This document shows positions 1 through 7,423 of a stretch of DNA of 33,327 bases, one piece after another. The stretch lies in assembly GCA_022565335.1 (NCBI GenBank), contig JAIUMY010000031.1, forward strand, positions 1 to 33,327, written 5' to 3'. This DNA is from Opitutales bacterium (GTDB taxonomy: Bacteria; Verrucomicrobiota; Verrucomicrobiia; Opitutales; T3Sed10-336). The translations under genes and the position numbers were made by a program. A model generated the notes under the pieces. That model was not told the DNA's origin and did no database searches. It saw only the letters and a list, made by a program, of their open reading frames with translations. Numbering within the stretch: position 1 is the stretch's first letter; each line of letters starts with the position of its first letter.

Positions 1-1685
1 CACCGCCAAACGGTTCCTGCATTCCAGGGCGCGTCCAGGGGAATGCCCTGCGAGACATTGGCCGTCATCGGTTCCGCCGGAAAGGTGCTGCTTCCAAGGC
101 GAAAGGCAAAGCGATGTGTGGTCGGCGAATTATAGGTCTGATGACAGGTCAGCCCCACAAAGCGGAAATAGCGGTAACCCGGAAACGCTTCCGTGACCGT
201 GACCGGATGCGACACCGTATGCGTTTCTCCCCCGGAAGATGTCACGGTCAAGGACACCGTATATTCCCCCGCCGTCGCAAAAGCATGTGCGACGCTTTCA
301 CCCGTGGCGCTATTTCCATCGCCAAAATCCCAGGAAAAACTGCTCAGAGTTGCCTCATATTCCGGCACCGACTCCGAGGCATCAAAATGAATCGCCTGAC
401 CAGCCGCCTCATGATTCCGGGAAAAGCCAAAGGCCGCAGTGGCTTCCACCGATCGGGCATGGATCTCCTGCGTCGCCGCCCGCCGGTTGCCTTCATCGTC
501 CTCGACAATCACCCGCAACCAATAGGTTCCGGGCTCCTCGATAGTCTCGGAAACACTCGCTCCGGTCCCGATAACCGGCGCATCCTGAAAACCGGTGTCC
601 AACGTATATCCATGCAGGTACCGATTGCTGTAATCGGCAATAGCCTCCTGCGACTTGAACATCTGCCACGTGTAACCGGTGATCGTCCCCCCGTTGCTTG
701 GCGTGGACGCGGACGCAGCGGCAGTAAAACTCAGCGGCACTCCGGCGTCGGTGACATCTATATCCAGCACCGCATCCGGACGCAGCGGTAAATCCGCCTT
801 GGTCTGGGCGAACATCCACTCCACGATATCCGCCACATTCCAGCCCACCCGATGCGGACTATGACCAGTATCCTCAATCCACCAGAAGATATTGTCCAAC
901 GCCCCGGCTTTTTCCAGTTGGTCAAAGGCATGCTCAGATCCCCGGGGATTGCTGTTCGAATCGCTGGCTCCCTGAAGCGAAAACCACTTGATATGCTCGA
1001 TATCCTCAATGGGCCCGAGCAAATCCTGAAATCCGCCCGCAGAGGGAACTGCGGCGGTGATCAGCTTCCGTTCCGGGCTGGCGTGAGACAGAATCGTCAT
1101 TGAGGACCCGCCGCGGGAGTGGCCTGAACCATACACCCGGTTTTCATCGATGTTGTATTCGTCAAAAAGAAAATCGAAAACCTCGTGAAACAGGAGGGCG
1201 AAATCATAAAACATCGGCGGCGAATGCAGCGGTCCGGGACGCTCCGAGTGCATAAAGGCCACCACATAGGCAGGATGGTTTTCCCGAAAATGGTCCAGTG
1301 CCATCGCCTCGGCCAGCCTTCCCCGCCCGTAGGTGGTAAACACCAGCGGAAACCCATCCGGCGGGGCCACCGCATCTTCCGGAGGATACATAATTTGATA
1401 ATCAAGCGTTTGCGTGGAACCCGACTCCATTTGAAACACCCGGCTGCCGGTGAAGGTACGCTCCTCAAAGAGGGCATCCAGATCCACATTGTCGATCATA
1501 CTGGAGTAGGTTGACCGGGCATTCCGCATCGCCGAGGGAAAGGCATCCCCATCCACCGACCGATAAAAACCTGGCTCCATAAATTCATCCGGCACCATTT
1601 GCGGAAAGGGATAGTCCAGTTGAGCAAAAGCCACCGAAGCCAAAAGACCACTGGCGAGAGTAAGGGACGCTAGGATTTTTTTCAT
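1..1685 (-). CDS. Secreted alpha/beta-hydrolase esterase with PKD domain (3' end beyond window)
   Basis: An open frame runs without a stop from the ATG at 1683-1685 to the left edge, giving 561 complete codons; the C-terminus is missing. It begins with a clear signal peptide (MKKILASLTLASGLLASVAFA), so the product should be exported. Residues of about 100-300 read as a PHB-depolymerase/feruloyl-esterase-type hydrolase. The nucleophile motif is GHSRGGS, and a later His lies in 'DTGHSPHRVGWN'. After this come a beta-rich segment and a PKD domain with the 'SWDFGDGNSATGE...HAFATAGEYTV' pattern around residues 430-480. A 'YRYFRFVGL' segment at the cut end suggests an F5/8-type (discoidin-like) domain. 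The substrate is unknown; a carbohydrate ester or polyester is plausible from the architecture. Shorter minus-strand ORFs inside it are out-of-frame shadows. The frame was checked at three internal points. Confidence 0.85.
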   Translation of the reverse strand, partial: MKKILASLTLASGLLASVAFAQLDYPFPQMVPDEFMEPGFYRSVDGDAFPSAMRNARSTYSSMIDNVDLDALFEERTFTGSRVFQMESGSTQTLDYQIMYPPEDAVAPPDGFPLVFTTYGRGRLAEAMALDHFRENHPAYVVAFMHSERPGPLHSPPMFYDFALLFHEVFDFLFDEYNIDENRVYGSGHSRGGSSMTILSHASPERKLITAAVPSAGGFQDLLGPIEDIEHIKWFSLQGASDSNSNPRGSEHAFDQLEKAGALDNIFWWIEDTGHSPHRVGWNVADIVEWMFAQTKADLPLRPDAVLDIDVTDAGVPLSFTAAASASTPSNGGTITGYTWQMFKSQEAIADYSNRYLHGYTLDTGFQDAPVIGTGASVSETIEEPGTYWLRVIVEDDEGNRRAATQEIHARSVEATAAFGFSRNHEAAGQAIHFDASESVPEYEATLSSFSWDFGDGNSATGESVAHAFATAGEYTVSLTVTSSGGETHTVSHPVTVTEAFPGYRYFRFVGLTCHQTYNSPTTHRFAFRLGSSTFPAEPMTANVSQGIPLDAPWNAGTVWR

Positions 1686-1707
1686 AGGGAAATAAAGTTA
1701 GGTGTCA

Positions 1708-2085
1708 AAAGTCATTGCTTCCACCAGCGGAGCTGGAATATGTCGTAAGCGTATCGAGAAGTCGGAGTGTTCCGCGCCAGCCGCACAAATTGAGCTTGCG
1801 AAATCCCGCCAGAGGGAAATGAGCGAAGCGAATCGGAAGCGGCCGCGCGGTGTGGTGGGGCGTACTTTACCTTCCTGGCTTGAAGCACTCCGCGCAGGGA
1901 CACAAGGTCCCCGCTTGAGGCCAAAAAGCGAACGGGGGCCTTGCGCTATCTGTTGAGCCCCAGCGAAATCCCGCCCCAGCGGGGTGCGCAATGCTTCGGA
2001 AAACGGAAATGTCGCCCCCTTTTCGACTGCGAGCGGGGACTTTATGTCCCTGCGCGCAACACTCCCGAGGCCCCGGTAACACCTT
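1708..2085 (-). repeat. Dispersed hairpin-bearing intergenic repeat, locus 1
   Basis: On the minus strand this stretch matches the loci at about 7108-7400 and 33014-33327. It holds two copies of a 21-bp hairpin (8-bp arms, 5-nt loop), at 2033-2053 and 1894-1914, in opposite orientations. Between and around them are shared blocks: a GTCG...CGAC block, a 'CCCCCGTTCGCTTTTTGG' block, and a tail reading 'CACCACACCGCGCGGCCGC' on the minus strand. The rest of the 1686-2285 gap holds no recognisable gene. A 171-codon minus ORF (1698-2213) crosses the element, but its last two thirds are repeat sequence. Its first ~48 codons (MSKTERTVEEFNNRLENY...) match nothing I recognise. Confidence 0.85.
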
Positions 2086-2229
2086 AGTCTCACATTAGAG
2101 CTCAGCACGGACACCGAAGCATAGACTTGAGGCACACAAGTGTTCCGCCCGGCCACCAAATAATTCTCAAGACGATTGTTAAATTCTTCCACTGTTCTCT
2201 CTGTTTTGCTCATTGTCTTCCTTTGTTTC

Positions 2230-2285
2230 GACCTCCGACCACCGATCTCTGACCTCTGACCTCTGACCTCTGACCTCCGACCTCC
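2230..2285. repeat. Heptamer tandem repeat (GACCTCY)x8
   Basis: Eight contiguous 7-bp units of the form GACCTCT/GACCTCC, with two degenerate copies (GACCACC, GATCTCT). The array ends exactly at 2285, next to the stop codon of the upstream minus-strand gene (stop at 2286-2288). It is a simple-sequence tract likely to vary in copy number. No function can be assigned. Confidence 0.9.
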
Positions 2286-2894
2286 CTACATCTCCACCCG
2301 CACCCGCAGAAACTGGCGGGGTTTTTCACTGCCCACCGGATGCGTACTCCGCGCAACCAATTCCCCGGCGGTTTCGGTTACAATTTCCACATCGGGGGAA
2401 CCATTGACCCAATTGGCCAGGTCCTCGGAATACTCGACCAACAACTGAACCCCCTCCAGATCGCTGTTCCGTTGAATATGCAGGGTTAAATAGGTCTCTC
2501 CGTTTTCCTCTTCCAAAACCATCTGCGGCAAAGCCTCCCGGCTGGCGCGTTCACGAGGATCCAGACCCAAGGCGTATTTGAGCAAATTGGGAACGCCATC
2601 TCCCGCCGGATTGGCCAGAGGTTCACGCTCCGCTTCACTCAAATCCGCCGCATAAGCATCCATCAATTGATCGGGATAGGAGAGCCCACCCCCCGCACCG
2701 CGCAAACGTACAATCACCCGCAGCGGTTCATCCACCGAGGCATCGGTCGGCACCCAATAGGCGTGGGTGCTGCCGTTGTGGGCAATTTCCACCCGATCCG
2801 CAAAAGCGGGCCATTCCTGAGCCGATAAATAAGAAACTCCCAGTAAACACAACGAATACCGTAAAAGGCAACCAAGCAGACGAAAACAGTTCAT
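2286..2894 (-). CDS. Small secreted protein with verrucomicrobial C-terminal domain
   Basis: A 202-residue protein starting at the ATG at 2894, with an N-terminal hydrophobic signal segment (LLGCLLRYSLCLLGVSYLSA) followed by AQEWP. The middle carries 'LANPAGDGVPNLLKYALGLDP', and the C-terminus ends 'RQFLRVRVEM'. I recognise this pairing from the ends of many large exported verrucomicrobial proteins, where a DxDGDGxxNLLEYALG segment is followed by a beta-rich domain. Here it stands almost alone, with only ~90 residues before it. It may therefore be a remnant of a larger exported protein or a minimal version. It reads toward the esterase across a repeat-filled gap. Enzymatic function is unknown. 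I see no Shine-Dalgarno before the ATG. Confidence 0.7.
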   Translation of the reverse strand: MNCFRLLGCLLRYSLCLLGVSYLSAQEWPAFADRVEIAHNGSTHAYWVPTDASVDEPLRVIVRLRGAGGGLSYPDQLMDAYAADLSEAEREPLANPAGDGVPNLLKYALGLDPRERASREALPQMVLEEENGETYLTLHIQRNSDLEGVQLLVEYSEDLANWVNGSPDVEIVTETAGELVARSTHPVGSEKPRQFLRVRVEM

Positions 2895-2974
2895 ATAAAG
2901 AGGAAAGGGGTGATAATTTTCAACAAATAGTATATTTTTTCACATGTCAACCCATACCTACACCCTGCCGCCAA

Positions 2975-3006
2975 CCGAATAATCGGGCAGGTGCCCGATT
3001 ATTCGG
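2975..3006. repeat. Perfect 15-bp inverted repeat with 2-nt loop
   Basis: The arm CCGAATAATCGGGCA (2975-2989) is followed by GG and then by its exact reverse complement (2992-3006). It lies between the 3' end of the HDOD gene and the start of the small secreted protein gene, both on the minus strand. No T-run follows on either strand, so it is not a textbook intrinsic terminator. It could be a Rho-independent-like terminator without a U tract, an operator, or an mRNA-stabilising hairpin. The rest of the 2895-3191 gap is AT-rich and has no gene. Confidence 0.75.
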
Positions 3007-3191
3007 CTCCCAGAATATTGTTATCTTTAATTTAATTGAAAGAATGAAAGATTTTGCCCCTTATGTCCCTTTATTCTCTCAAATGAGCCCTTTAGGGCAG
3101 CTGAATCCAGGATTTTGGACGGGCTCTAACATAGGAAGCTTTCGCCACCGCGAAGAAAAGACAACTGATATTCGTTGAGTGCGAATCTGTT

Positions 3192-4094
3192 TCAACCCAG
3201 CTTGGAGAGTTTCTTGTACACCGAGATCGCCTCAAGAACACAATCGGGAATTTCCCCTCCCTGGATATTTAGTTCGGAGAGAAGGCGAGGGTCTCCTTGC
3301 CAGGAAAAATCAACTTGATTAACCGAATCCATGACCTTTTCTTTTAATCGAATGGAGAGACAAAGGGCGAAGGCCATAGGAGGAGCATACCCTTTTTCAA
3401 ACGGCTCAACATGCAAGCGAACCGCATCAACGATATCTTTGGAAAACTGCCAATTTGACAACAGGGCGGAACCAGCATCTGCATAAGTAAAACCATACAA
3501 AGATTTCTCTCTGGCGGGGGTTAGTTGGGGCATCTTTTCGTAACCCGACTTGCCAAAGCCTTGGCGCAACAGACAATTATTGATAATAACCTTCCCAATA
3601 CCGTGAAGCAAACCTATCAAGTAAAGCATATCTTCATCCTCCTTAATTAAGGAGGATCGTCGTCCAAACTGAGTCATAAGGGTGGCCGTAGCGAGAGCTT
3701 CTTCAAACATTTGATCGGCCGTCAAATTATAGGCGGAAAGGTTTTTGGCCATGAAATCAGCAGCAGCAGCCTGTGCCACGACGCTGTAAATCTGTCGAAA
3801 CCCAAGCCGGTTAATAGCCTCGCCCAAGCTGCGTGGGGAGGTTGATCCCGAGTAGTAAGCACTATTCGATTGAGCCAATACCCGACCCGTAAGATTGGAA
3901 TCGACTTTCAGTAGCGCCACGATGTCAGACGGCGAGGAATTCGCGTCAGAGAGAACCTCCTTCAAGCGAATCAAAATTCGTGGAGACGCAGTTAGTGAAT
4001 CAGCTTCCTTAAGAACTTCTGCTAGTTTCATTTGTTGTCGGGGGTGGGGCACAATCAATTGTCCAGAAGCCAATTGAGTCGTGTATGTATACAT
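3192..4094 (-). CDS. HDOD-domain signalling protein
   Basis: A 300-residue soluble protein. From about residue 35 it follows the HDOD pattern: 'SPRILIRLKEVLSDANSS...DIVALLKVDSNLTGRVLAQSNSAYY', then 'SLGEAINRLGFRQIYSVV', then a degenerate HD segment 'YLIGLLHGIGKVIINN'. HDOD proteins resemble HD phosphohydrolases but usually lack the full metal-binding set, and act as regulators in chemotaxis, motility or stress signalling. No partner domain (REC, GGDEF) is fused here. An alternative start is the ATG at 4029-4031 (MKLAEVLKE), which would drop 21 weakly conserved residues; neither start has a clear ribosome site. The neighbours do not reveal its pathway. The ~195-bp gap to the next gene (4095-4289) contains nothing I recognise. 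Confidence 0.85.
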   Translation of the reverse strand: MYTYTTQLASGQLIVPHPRQQMKLAEVLKEADSLTASPRILIRLKEVLSDANSSPSDIVALLKVDSNLTGRVLAQSNSAYYSGSTSPRSLGEAINRLGFRQIYSVVAQAAAADFMAKNLSAYNLTADQMFEEALATATLMTQFGRRSSLIKEDEDMLYLIGLLHGIGKVIINNCLLRQGFGKSGYEKMPQLTPAREKSLYGFTYADAGSALLSNWQFSKDIVDAVRLHVEPFEKGYAPPMAFALCLSIRLKEKVMDSVNQVDFSWQGDPRLLSELNIQGGEIPDCVLEAISVYKKLSKLG

Positions 4095-4289
4095 AAAAAA
4101 TTGGCCTCATCCCTTAGCTCTGGCAAGGGAAAAGACCTGAGAAAAAGTCTCCTTTGGCACCATGCGCAGAAAATCAATATGACGAATTACATTGAAGAGC
4201 TGACCCGGCCTCCATTCCCGATATGCCGACCCTTCAGCACATGTTGAGCGAAACAACCCACAAATGCCGGAGCGTTGCTCTGAGTTGCG

Positions 4290-5264
4290 TCATGCTGCGC
4301 CTTTTATTTTCCCGATCGTTTCCTGCCAGTCTGTTGGATAAGGGGCCACCAATTCGAGCGTTTTCCTGGTTCGCGGGTGGGTTAAAATGAGTTGGCGGCT
4401 GTGTAGCATTACCCGGGGGATGGTTGGCCCGCCGAACTGGCCGGAATTGAACCCATAGGTTCGGTCCCCCAGAAGAGGATGGCCCAGTTCGGAGGAATGC
4501 ACCCGTATTTGGTGGGTCCGACCACTGTGCAGGCGGAAACCCAAACGGCTGGCCAGTTTACCGTAAGGCTCCAGAAGTTTCCAGTCCGTACGCGCCTCTT
4601 TGCCAGCCTCGGGCTCGACTACGGCCATCTTGTGCCGATGCACCGAATGCCGCCCAATGGGCCCGGAACAGACCCCGGAAAGAAGATGCGGCACCCCCAT
4701 AACCAGGGCTTCGTAGCGCTTTTCCAGATCCCGGTCGGCAAAGGCCTCGGCCAGCGCCCGATGGGCGGTATCCTTCTTGGCGACCACCATCACGCCGCTG
4801 GTCTCCTTATCGAGGCGGTGGACGATTCCCGGACGCTCCACTCCGCCGATCCCGCTCAGTGCACCAGCACAATGAGCCAACAGGGCATGCACCAGGGTTG
4901 TCTCATGGCCCACCCCATTGCCTGGGTGAACAATCATCCCCGCCGGTTTGTTCAAGGCGAGAAAGTCCTCATCCTCATAGAGAATTTCCAGCGGAAAATC
5001 CACGGGCTCGAGATTCATCTTTTCCAGTGGAGGAATGTCCACCGAAAGGATTTCCCCGCCCTTCAGCTTGGTCTTTTTTTCCAGGGTTTGCCCGTTCAGC
5101 AAAATATGCCCTCCGCGCAAGAGACTTTGCACCCGCACCCGGCTGAGGTCAGGCAAATGCTTGGTCAGAAATTGATCCACGCGGGTTCCCGCAGCCTCCG
5201 GAGGCACCAGAATGTCCTGAACCGCCTCGTCAGACGGGGAATCGTTAACGTCGGGAAGGCTCAT
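4290..5264 (-). CDS. rluD: RluA/RluD-family 23S rRNA pseudouridine synthase
   Basis: A 324-residue enzyme that isomerises uridines to pseudouridines in large-subunit rRNA. Residues ~20-75 form an S4-like RNA-binding domain ('[32 protein letters not shown]'). The catalytic domain follows, with motif '[19 protein letters not shown]', in which D152 is the expected catalytic Asp. A later motif '[10 protein letters not shown]' is typical of the family. Length and domain order fit RluD; the exact target uridines cannot be read from the sequence, so the symbol is provisional. Its ATG overlaps the dnaX stop as ATGA (5261-5264), indicating translational coupling and a shared transcript. Confidence 0.92.
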   Translation of the reverse strand: MSLPDVNDSPSDEAVQDILVPPEAAGTRVDQFLTKHLPDLSRVRVQSLLRGGHILLNGQTLEKKTKLKGGEILSVDIPPLEKMNLEPVDFPLEILYEDEDFLALNKPAGMIVHPGNGVGHETTLVHALLAHCAGALSGIGGVERPGIVHRLDKETSGVMVVAKKDTAHRALAEAFADRDLEKRYEALVMGVPHLLSGVCSGPIGRHSVHRHKMAVVEPEAGKEARTDWKLLEPYGKLASRLGFRLHSGRTHQIRVHSSELGHPLLGDRTYGFNSGQFGGPTIPRVMLHSRQLILTHPRTRKTLELVAPYPTDWQETIGKIKGAA

Positions 5265-6862
5265 TTGAGTTCCTTTCGGTCAATCGTTTTAACGGTTAGA
5301 AATTTACCTTTCAGGAACTCTTCCATAGCTTTGCGGTTTGATTCAGGAACCTTCTCAATGGCTTCCTCTAAAGATTGTAAGGCGGCCTCGTGGGCGGAGG
5401 CAAAATTTTGCCAGGATGCATCGGCCCCCTCGGGCAATTCGACGGGGACATCATCCTGGTCCGCCCACTCTTGCTGGTCGGCGTACTCTTGGGCCCGGTT
5501 CCATTGCTCCTCTTCCTCCTCGGAGCAGGTTTTACCAAGCACTGGGGATTCGGCGGAAGCCTCTTTTTCTACGGCGGGGGGCTTCTCCGAAATGGTTTCG
5601 TGATCTCTTTTCGCAGAAGGGGACGGAGAGGGAGACTTCGGATCGGCGAAGGTTTCCGGGCGGGTTAAGCGACCACTCCTCGCCGCGGGCAAAGCTTTGG
5701 AAGAAGAAGGCTGCTCCGGCTCTAGGCGGACTGCGGATTCAGGGGCTTTTTTTTTTTCCTCCTCCGGCAACTGCTTGATCAGGCTGCTGACCTCTCTGAT
5801 AATCCCGTCCAGCGAACGGGATTTGGCCGCTTCCGCCGCGTTGAGTAGAGCGATACTGAAATTCACTTTCTGCGACAGCCCGAAGAGCAAGGTTTTCTCG
5901 GCTTCCCGCAAGGTCGAAAGAATTTGCGTTACCTGAGCCGAACTCACCTTCGCGGAAGGGCTTTTCACCGCTTCTACCAAAAGTCCGGAAAAGTCTTGCT
6001 GAATATCCTGCAAGGCGCGGAAAAAATCCCGGCCTTCGGAATCCAGGGCATCGACGGAATCAAGAATGGTTTGCTCATCGCCCTGGAGAATCGCGTCGCG
6101 CAAGTGAGCGATCCGCTCGGCGGATAGAAGACCATAGACATCCTCGACATCCTGCGCGGTGATTTCTTCACCACAAAAGGCGATCATCTGGTCAAGGGTC
6201 GATTGGGCATCGCGCATCCCCCCGGAGGCCAAGCGGGAAATTCCTTCCAGAGCTGCGGGTTCAACCTTGATATTCTCCGCTTCAGCAATGTGTTGCAGAC
6301 GTTCGGCGATCAGGGTAGCAGCAATGGGTTTCAGTTCGAAGCGCTGGCAACGGGAAACAATGGTCGGCAAAACCTTATGCGCCTCGGTGGTGGCGAAAAT
6401 GAATTTCACATGAGCCGGCGGTTCTTCCAAGGTTTTCAGAAGGGCGTTGAACGCAGCCGAGGAAAGCATATGCACCTCGTCGATGATGTAGATCTTGAAA
6501 TTTCCCTGTGAGGGTGCATAGCGCACATCGTCCCGCAAATCGCGGATCTGATCGACCGAATTGTTGGAAGCTCCGTCGATTTCCAACACATCCATTGAGC
6601 TTCCGTTGGTAATTGCTTTACAGGAAGGGCATTCATTGCAGGGCCGAACAGTGGGCCCCTTTTCGCAATTCAGGGCTTTGGCAAAAATTCTCGCCGTAGT
6701 CGTCTTTCCGGTTCCCCGTGGCCCTACCAGAAGATATGCATGGGCGATGCGATTCCGCTCAATGGCGTTTTGCAGGGTCCGGACAATATGCTCCTGCCCG
6801 ACCACGTCTTCAAAAACCTGGGGACGCCATTTACGCGCAATGACCTGATATGCTTGTTCCAT
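5261..6862 (-). CDS. dnaX: DNA polymerase III subunit gamma/tau
   Basis: A 533-residue clamp-loader ATPase of the replisome. The start '[14 protein letters not shown]' is the usual family start. Visible features are Walker A GPRGTGKT (G47-T54), four zinc Cys (C66, C75, C78, C81), Walker B-like 'IIDEVHML', and the sensor/arginine-finger region '[12 protein letters not shown]'. Domain III ends near residue 365. After that the chain is a low-complexity Pro/Ser/Glu-rich linker and an acidic tail, as in tau. An 11-A tract at the boundary (codons 369-372) could produce a short gamma form of about 374 residues. The start codon lies 10 nt beyond the end of the SRP RNA gene with no Shine-Dalgarno, and the stop overlaps the pseudouridine synthase start. 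Confidence 0.96.
   Translation of the reverse strand: MEQAYQVIARKWRPQVFEDVVGQEHIVRTLQNAIERNRIAHAYLLVGPRGTGKTTTARIFAKALNCEKGPTVRPCNECPSCKAITNGSSMDVLEIDGASNNSVDQIRDLRDDVRYAPSQGNFKIYIIDEVHMLSSAAFNALLKTLEEPPAHVKFIFATTEAHKVLPTIVSRCQRFELKPIAATLIAERLQHIAEAENIKVEPAALEGISRLASGGMRDAQSTLDQMIAFCGEEITAQDVEDVYGLLSAERIAHLRDAILQGDEQTILDSVDALDSEGRDFFRALQDIQQDFSGLLVEAVKSPSAKVSSAQVTQILSTLREAEKTLLFGLSQKVNFSIALLNAAEAAKSRSLDGIIREVSSLIKQLPEEEKKKAPESAVRLEPEQPSSSKALPAARSGRLTRPETFADPKSPSPSPSAKRDHETISEKPPAVEKEASAESPVLGKTCSEEEEEQWNRAQEYADQQEWADQDDVPVELPEGADASWQNFASAHEAALQSLEEAIEKVPESNRKAMEEFLKGKFLTVKTIDRKELK
5747..5757 (-). promoter_or_regulatory. Probable programmed slippage site in dnaX (A11 tract)
   Basis: On the coding strand the sequence reads GAG GAG GAA AAA AAA AAA GCC CCT GAA, with eleven consecutive A (codons 369-372, E-K-K-K). 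A purine block GGAGGA sits directly before it and could act as an internal Shine-Dalgarno stimulator. A -1 shift, or one extra A in the mRNA, gives AGC CCC TGA: two residues and then stop. A +1 shift, or one missing A, reads eight codons and stops at TAG. The site is where gamma ends in other bacteria. In known systems, Thermus dnaX uses transcriptional slippage on an A tract, and E. coli dnaX uses a -1 ribosomal frameshift on A6G. Confidence 0.7.
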
Positions 6863-6872
6863 AGAAAAAAGT

Positions 6873-6972
6873 GTGGCCAGGCACCCTACGGCGCCTGCGG
6901 GACATGACTACCGTTGCTACCTTCCGGTCCTGGCGGAGTTTGCCTGCCCGTCATCGCATAGGACCCGGCCAC
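6873..6972 (-). ncRNA. ffs: Signal recognition particle RNA, small bacterial (4.5S) type
   Basis: About 100 nt on the minus strand. The conserved apical domain is visible as 'CCAGGACCGGAAGGTAGCA' with the GGAA tetraloop and the asymmetric AGCA loop that binds Ffh. The outer ends GTGGCC (6967-6972) and GGCCAC (6873-6878) are complementary and close the hairpin. The 3' side is followed by AC and then six T (6865-6870 read on the minus strand), which fits an intrinsic terminator. The RNA pairs with Ffh to target membrane and secreted proteins. The gene lies immediately upstream of dnaX, an arrangement seen in other bacteria. The exact 5' end is inferred from pairing. A possible -10 (TAATTT) lies very close upstream but is weak. 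Confidence 0.93.
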
Positions 6973-7107
6973 TAAATTACCCTGACCCATCCTTTCGGAG
7001 CTTTCAACAAAAATTCCGCCGCGAAGGCAAATTCCGGCTTTTGGCTGTAGAATGCAGCGCTGAACATCCGATTTCTGGTGTGAGATCAGGGGTTCAGAGG
7101 CCTCAGG

Positions 7108-7400
7108 AGTGTTGCGCGCAGGGACATGAAGTCCCCGCTCGCTGTCGAAAAGGGGCGACATTTCCGTTTCCCGGAGTATTGCGATCAGGGGCCAAGGCCC
7201 CCGATCGCTTTTTGCCCCAAGCGGGGCCCCCGATCGCGGCAGACTCCCAAGCGGGGCCCCCGATCGCGGCAGACTCCCAAGCGGGGCCCCCGATCGCGGC
7301 AGACTCCCAAGCGGGGACCTGGTGTCCCTGCGCGGAGTACTTCAAACCAGGCACGTAAAACGCGCCTCACCACACCACGCGGCCGCTTTCCAAAGCATGG
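7108..7400 (+). repeat. Dispersed hairpin-bearing intergenic repeat, locus 2
   Basis: The same element as locus 1, here read on the plus strand. It opens with a hairpin in one orientation (7118-7138, GCAGGGAC-ATGAA-GTCCCCGC) and a GTCG...CGAC block. It continues with a 'CCCCCGATCGCTTTTTGCC' block and a second hairpin in the opposite orientation (7311-7331, GCGGGGAC-CTGGT-GTCCCTGC). The shared tail 'CACCACACCACGCGGCCGC' ends it near 7387. The gap from ffs to the PAPS reductase gene (6973-7423) contains no credible gene. ORFs on both strands here owe their length to the repeat. Confidence 0.88.
7218..7307. repeat. Three exact 30-bp tandem copies inside repeat locus 2
   Basis: Three contiguous identical 30-bp units (7218-7247, 7248-7277, 7278-7307), each beginning CAAGCGGGGCCCCCGATCGC, followed by a partial fourth unit that merges into the 7311 hairpin. 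There is no spacer between copies, so this is not a CRISPR array. The identity of the copies points to recent amplification. Confidence 0.93.
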
Positions 7401-7423
7401 CGTTCAGGGAAGCGCCGGAAATT

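Noticed and set aside
1698-2213. 171-codon minus-strand ORF as a real gene
   Set aside because: About two thirds of it is translated repeat-element sequence shared with the other two loci, and the first ~48 codons match no family I know. The intact frame looks accidental.
4479-5603. 374-codon plus-strand ORF opposite rluD and dnaX
   Set aside because: It is antisense to two clearly conserved genes, has a composition typical of reverse-strand reading (His/Gln/Pro/Ser-rich) and no recognisable motif.
7218-7307. CRISPR array
   Set aside because: The repeats are directly contiguous with no unique spacers, and no cas genes are present.
6873-7358. 161-codon plus-strand ORF over ffs and repeat locus 2
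   Set aside because: It overlaps the SRP RNA gene and is extended by the 30-bp tandem repeat; not a gene.
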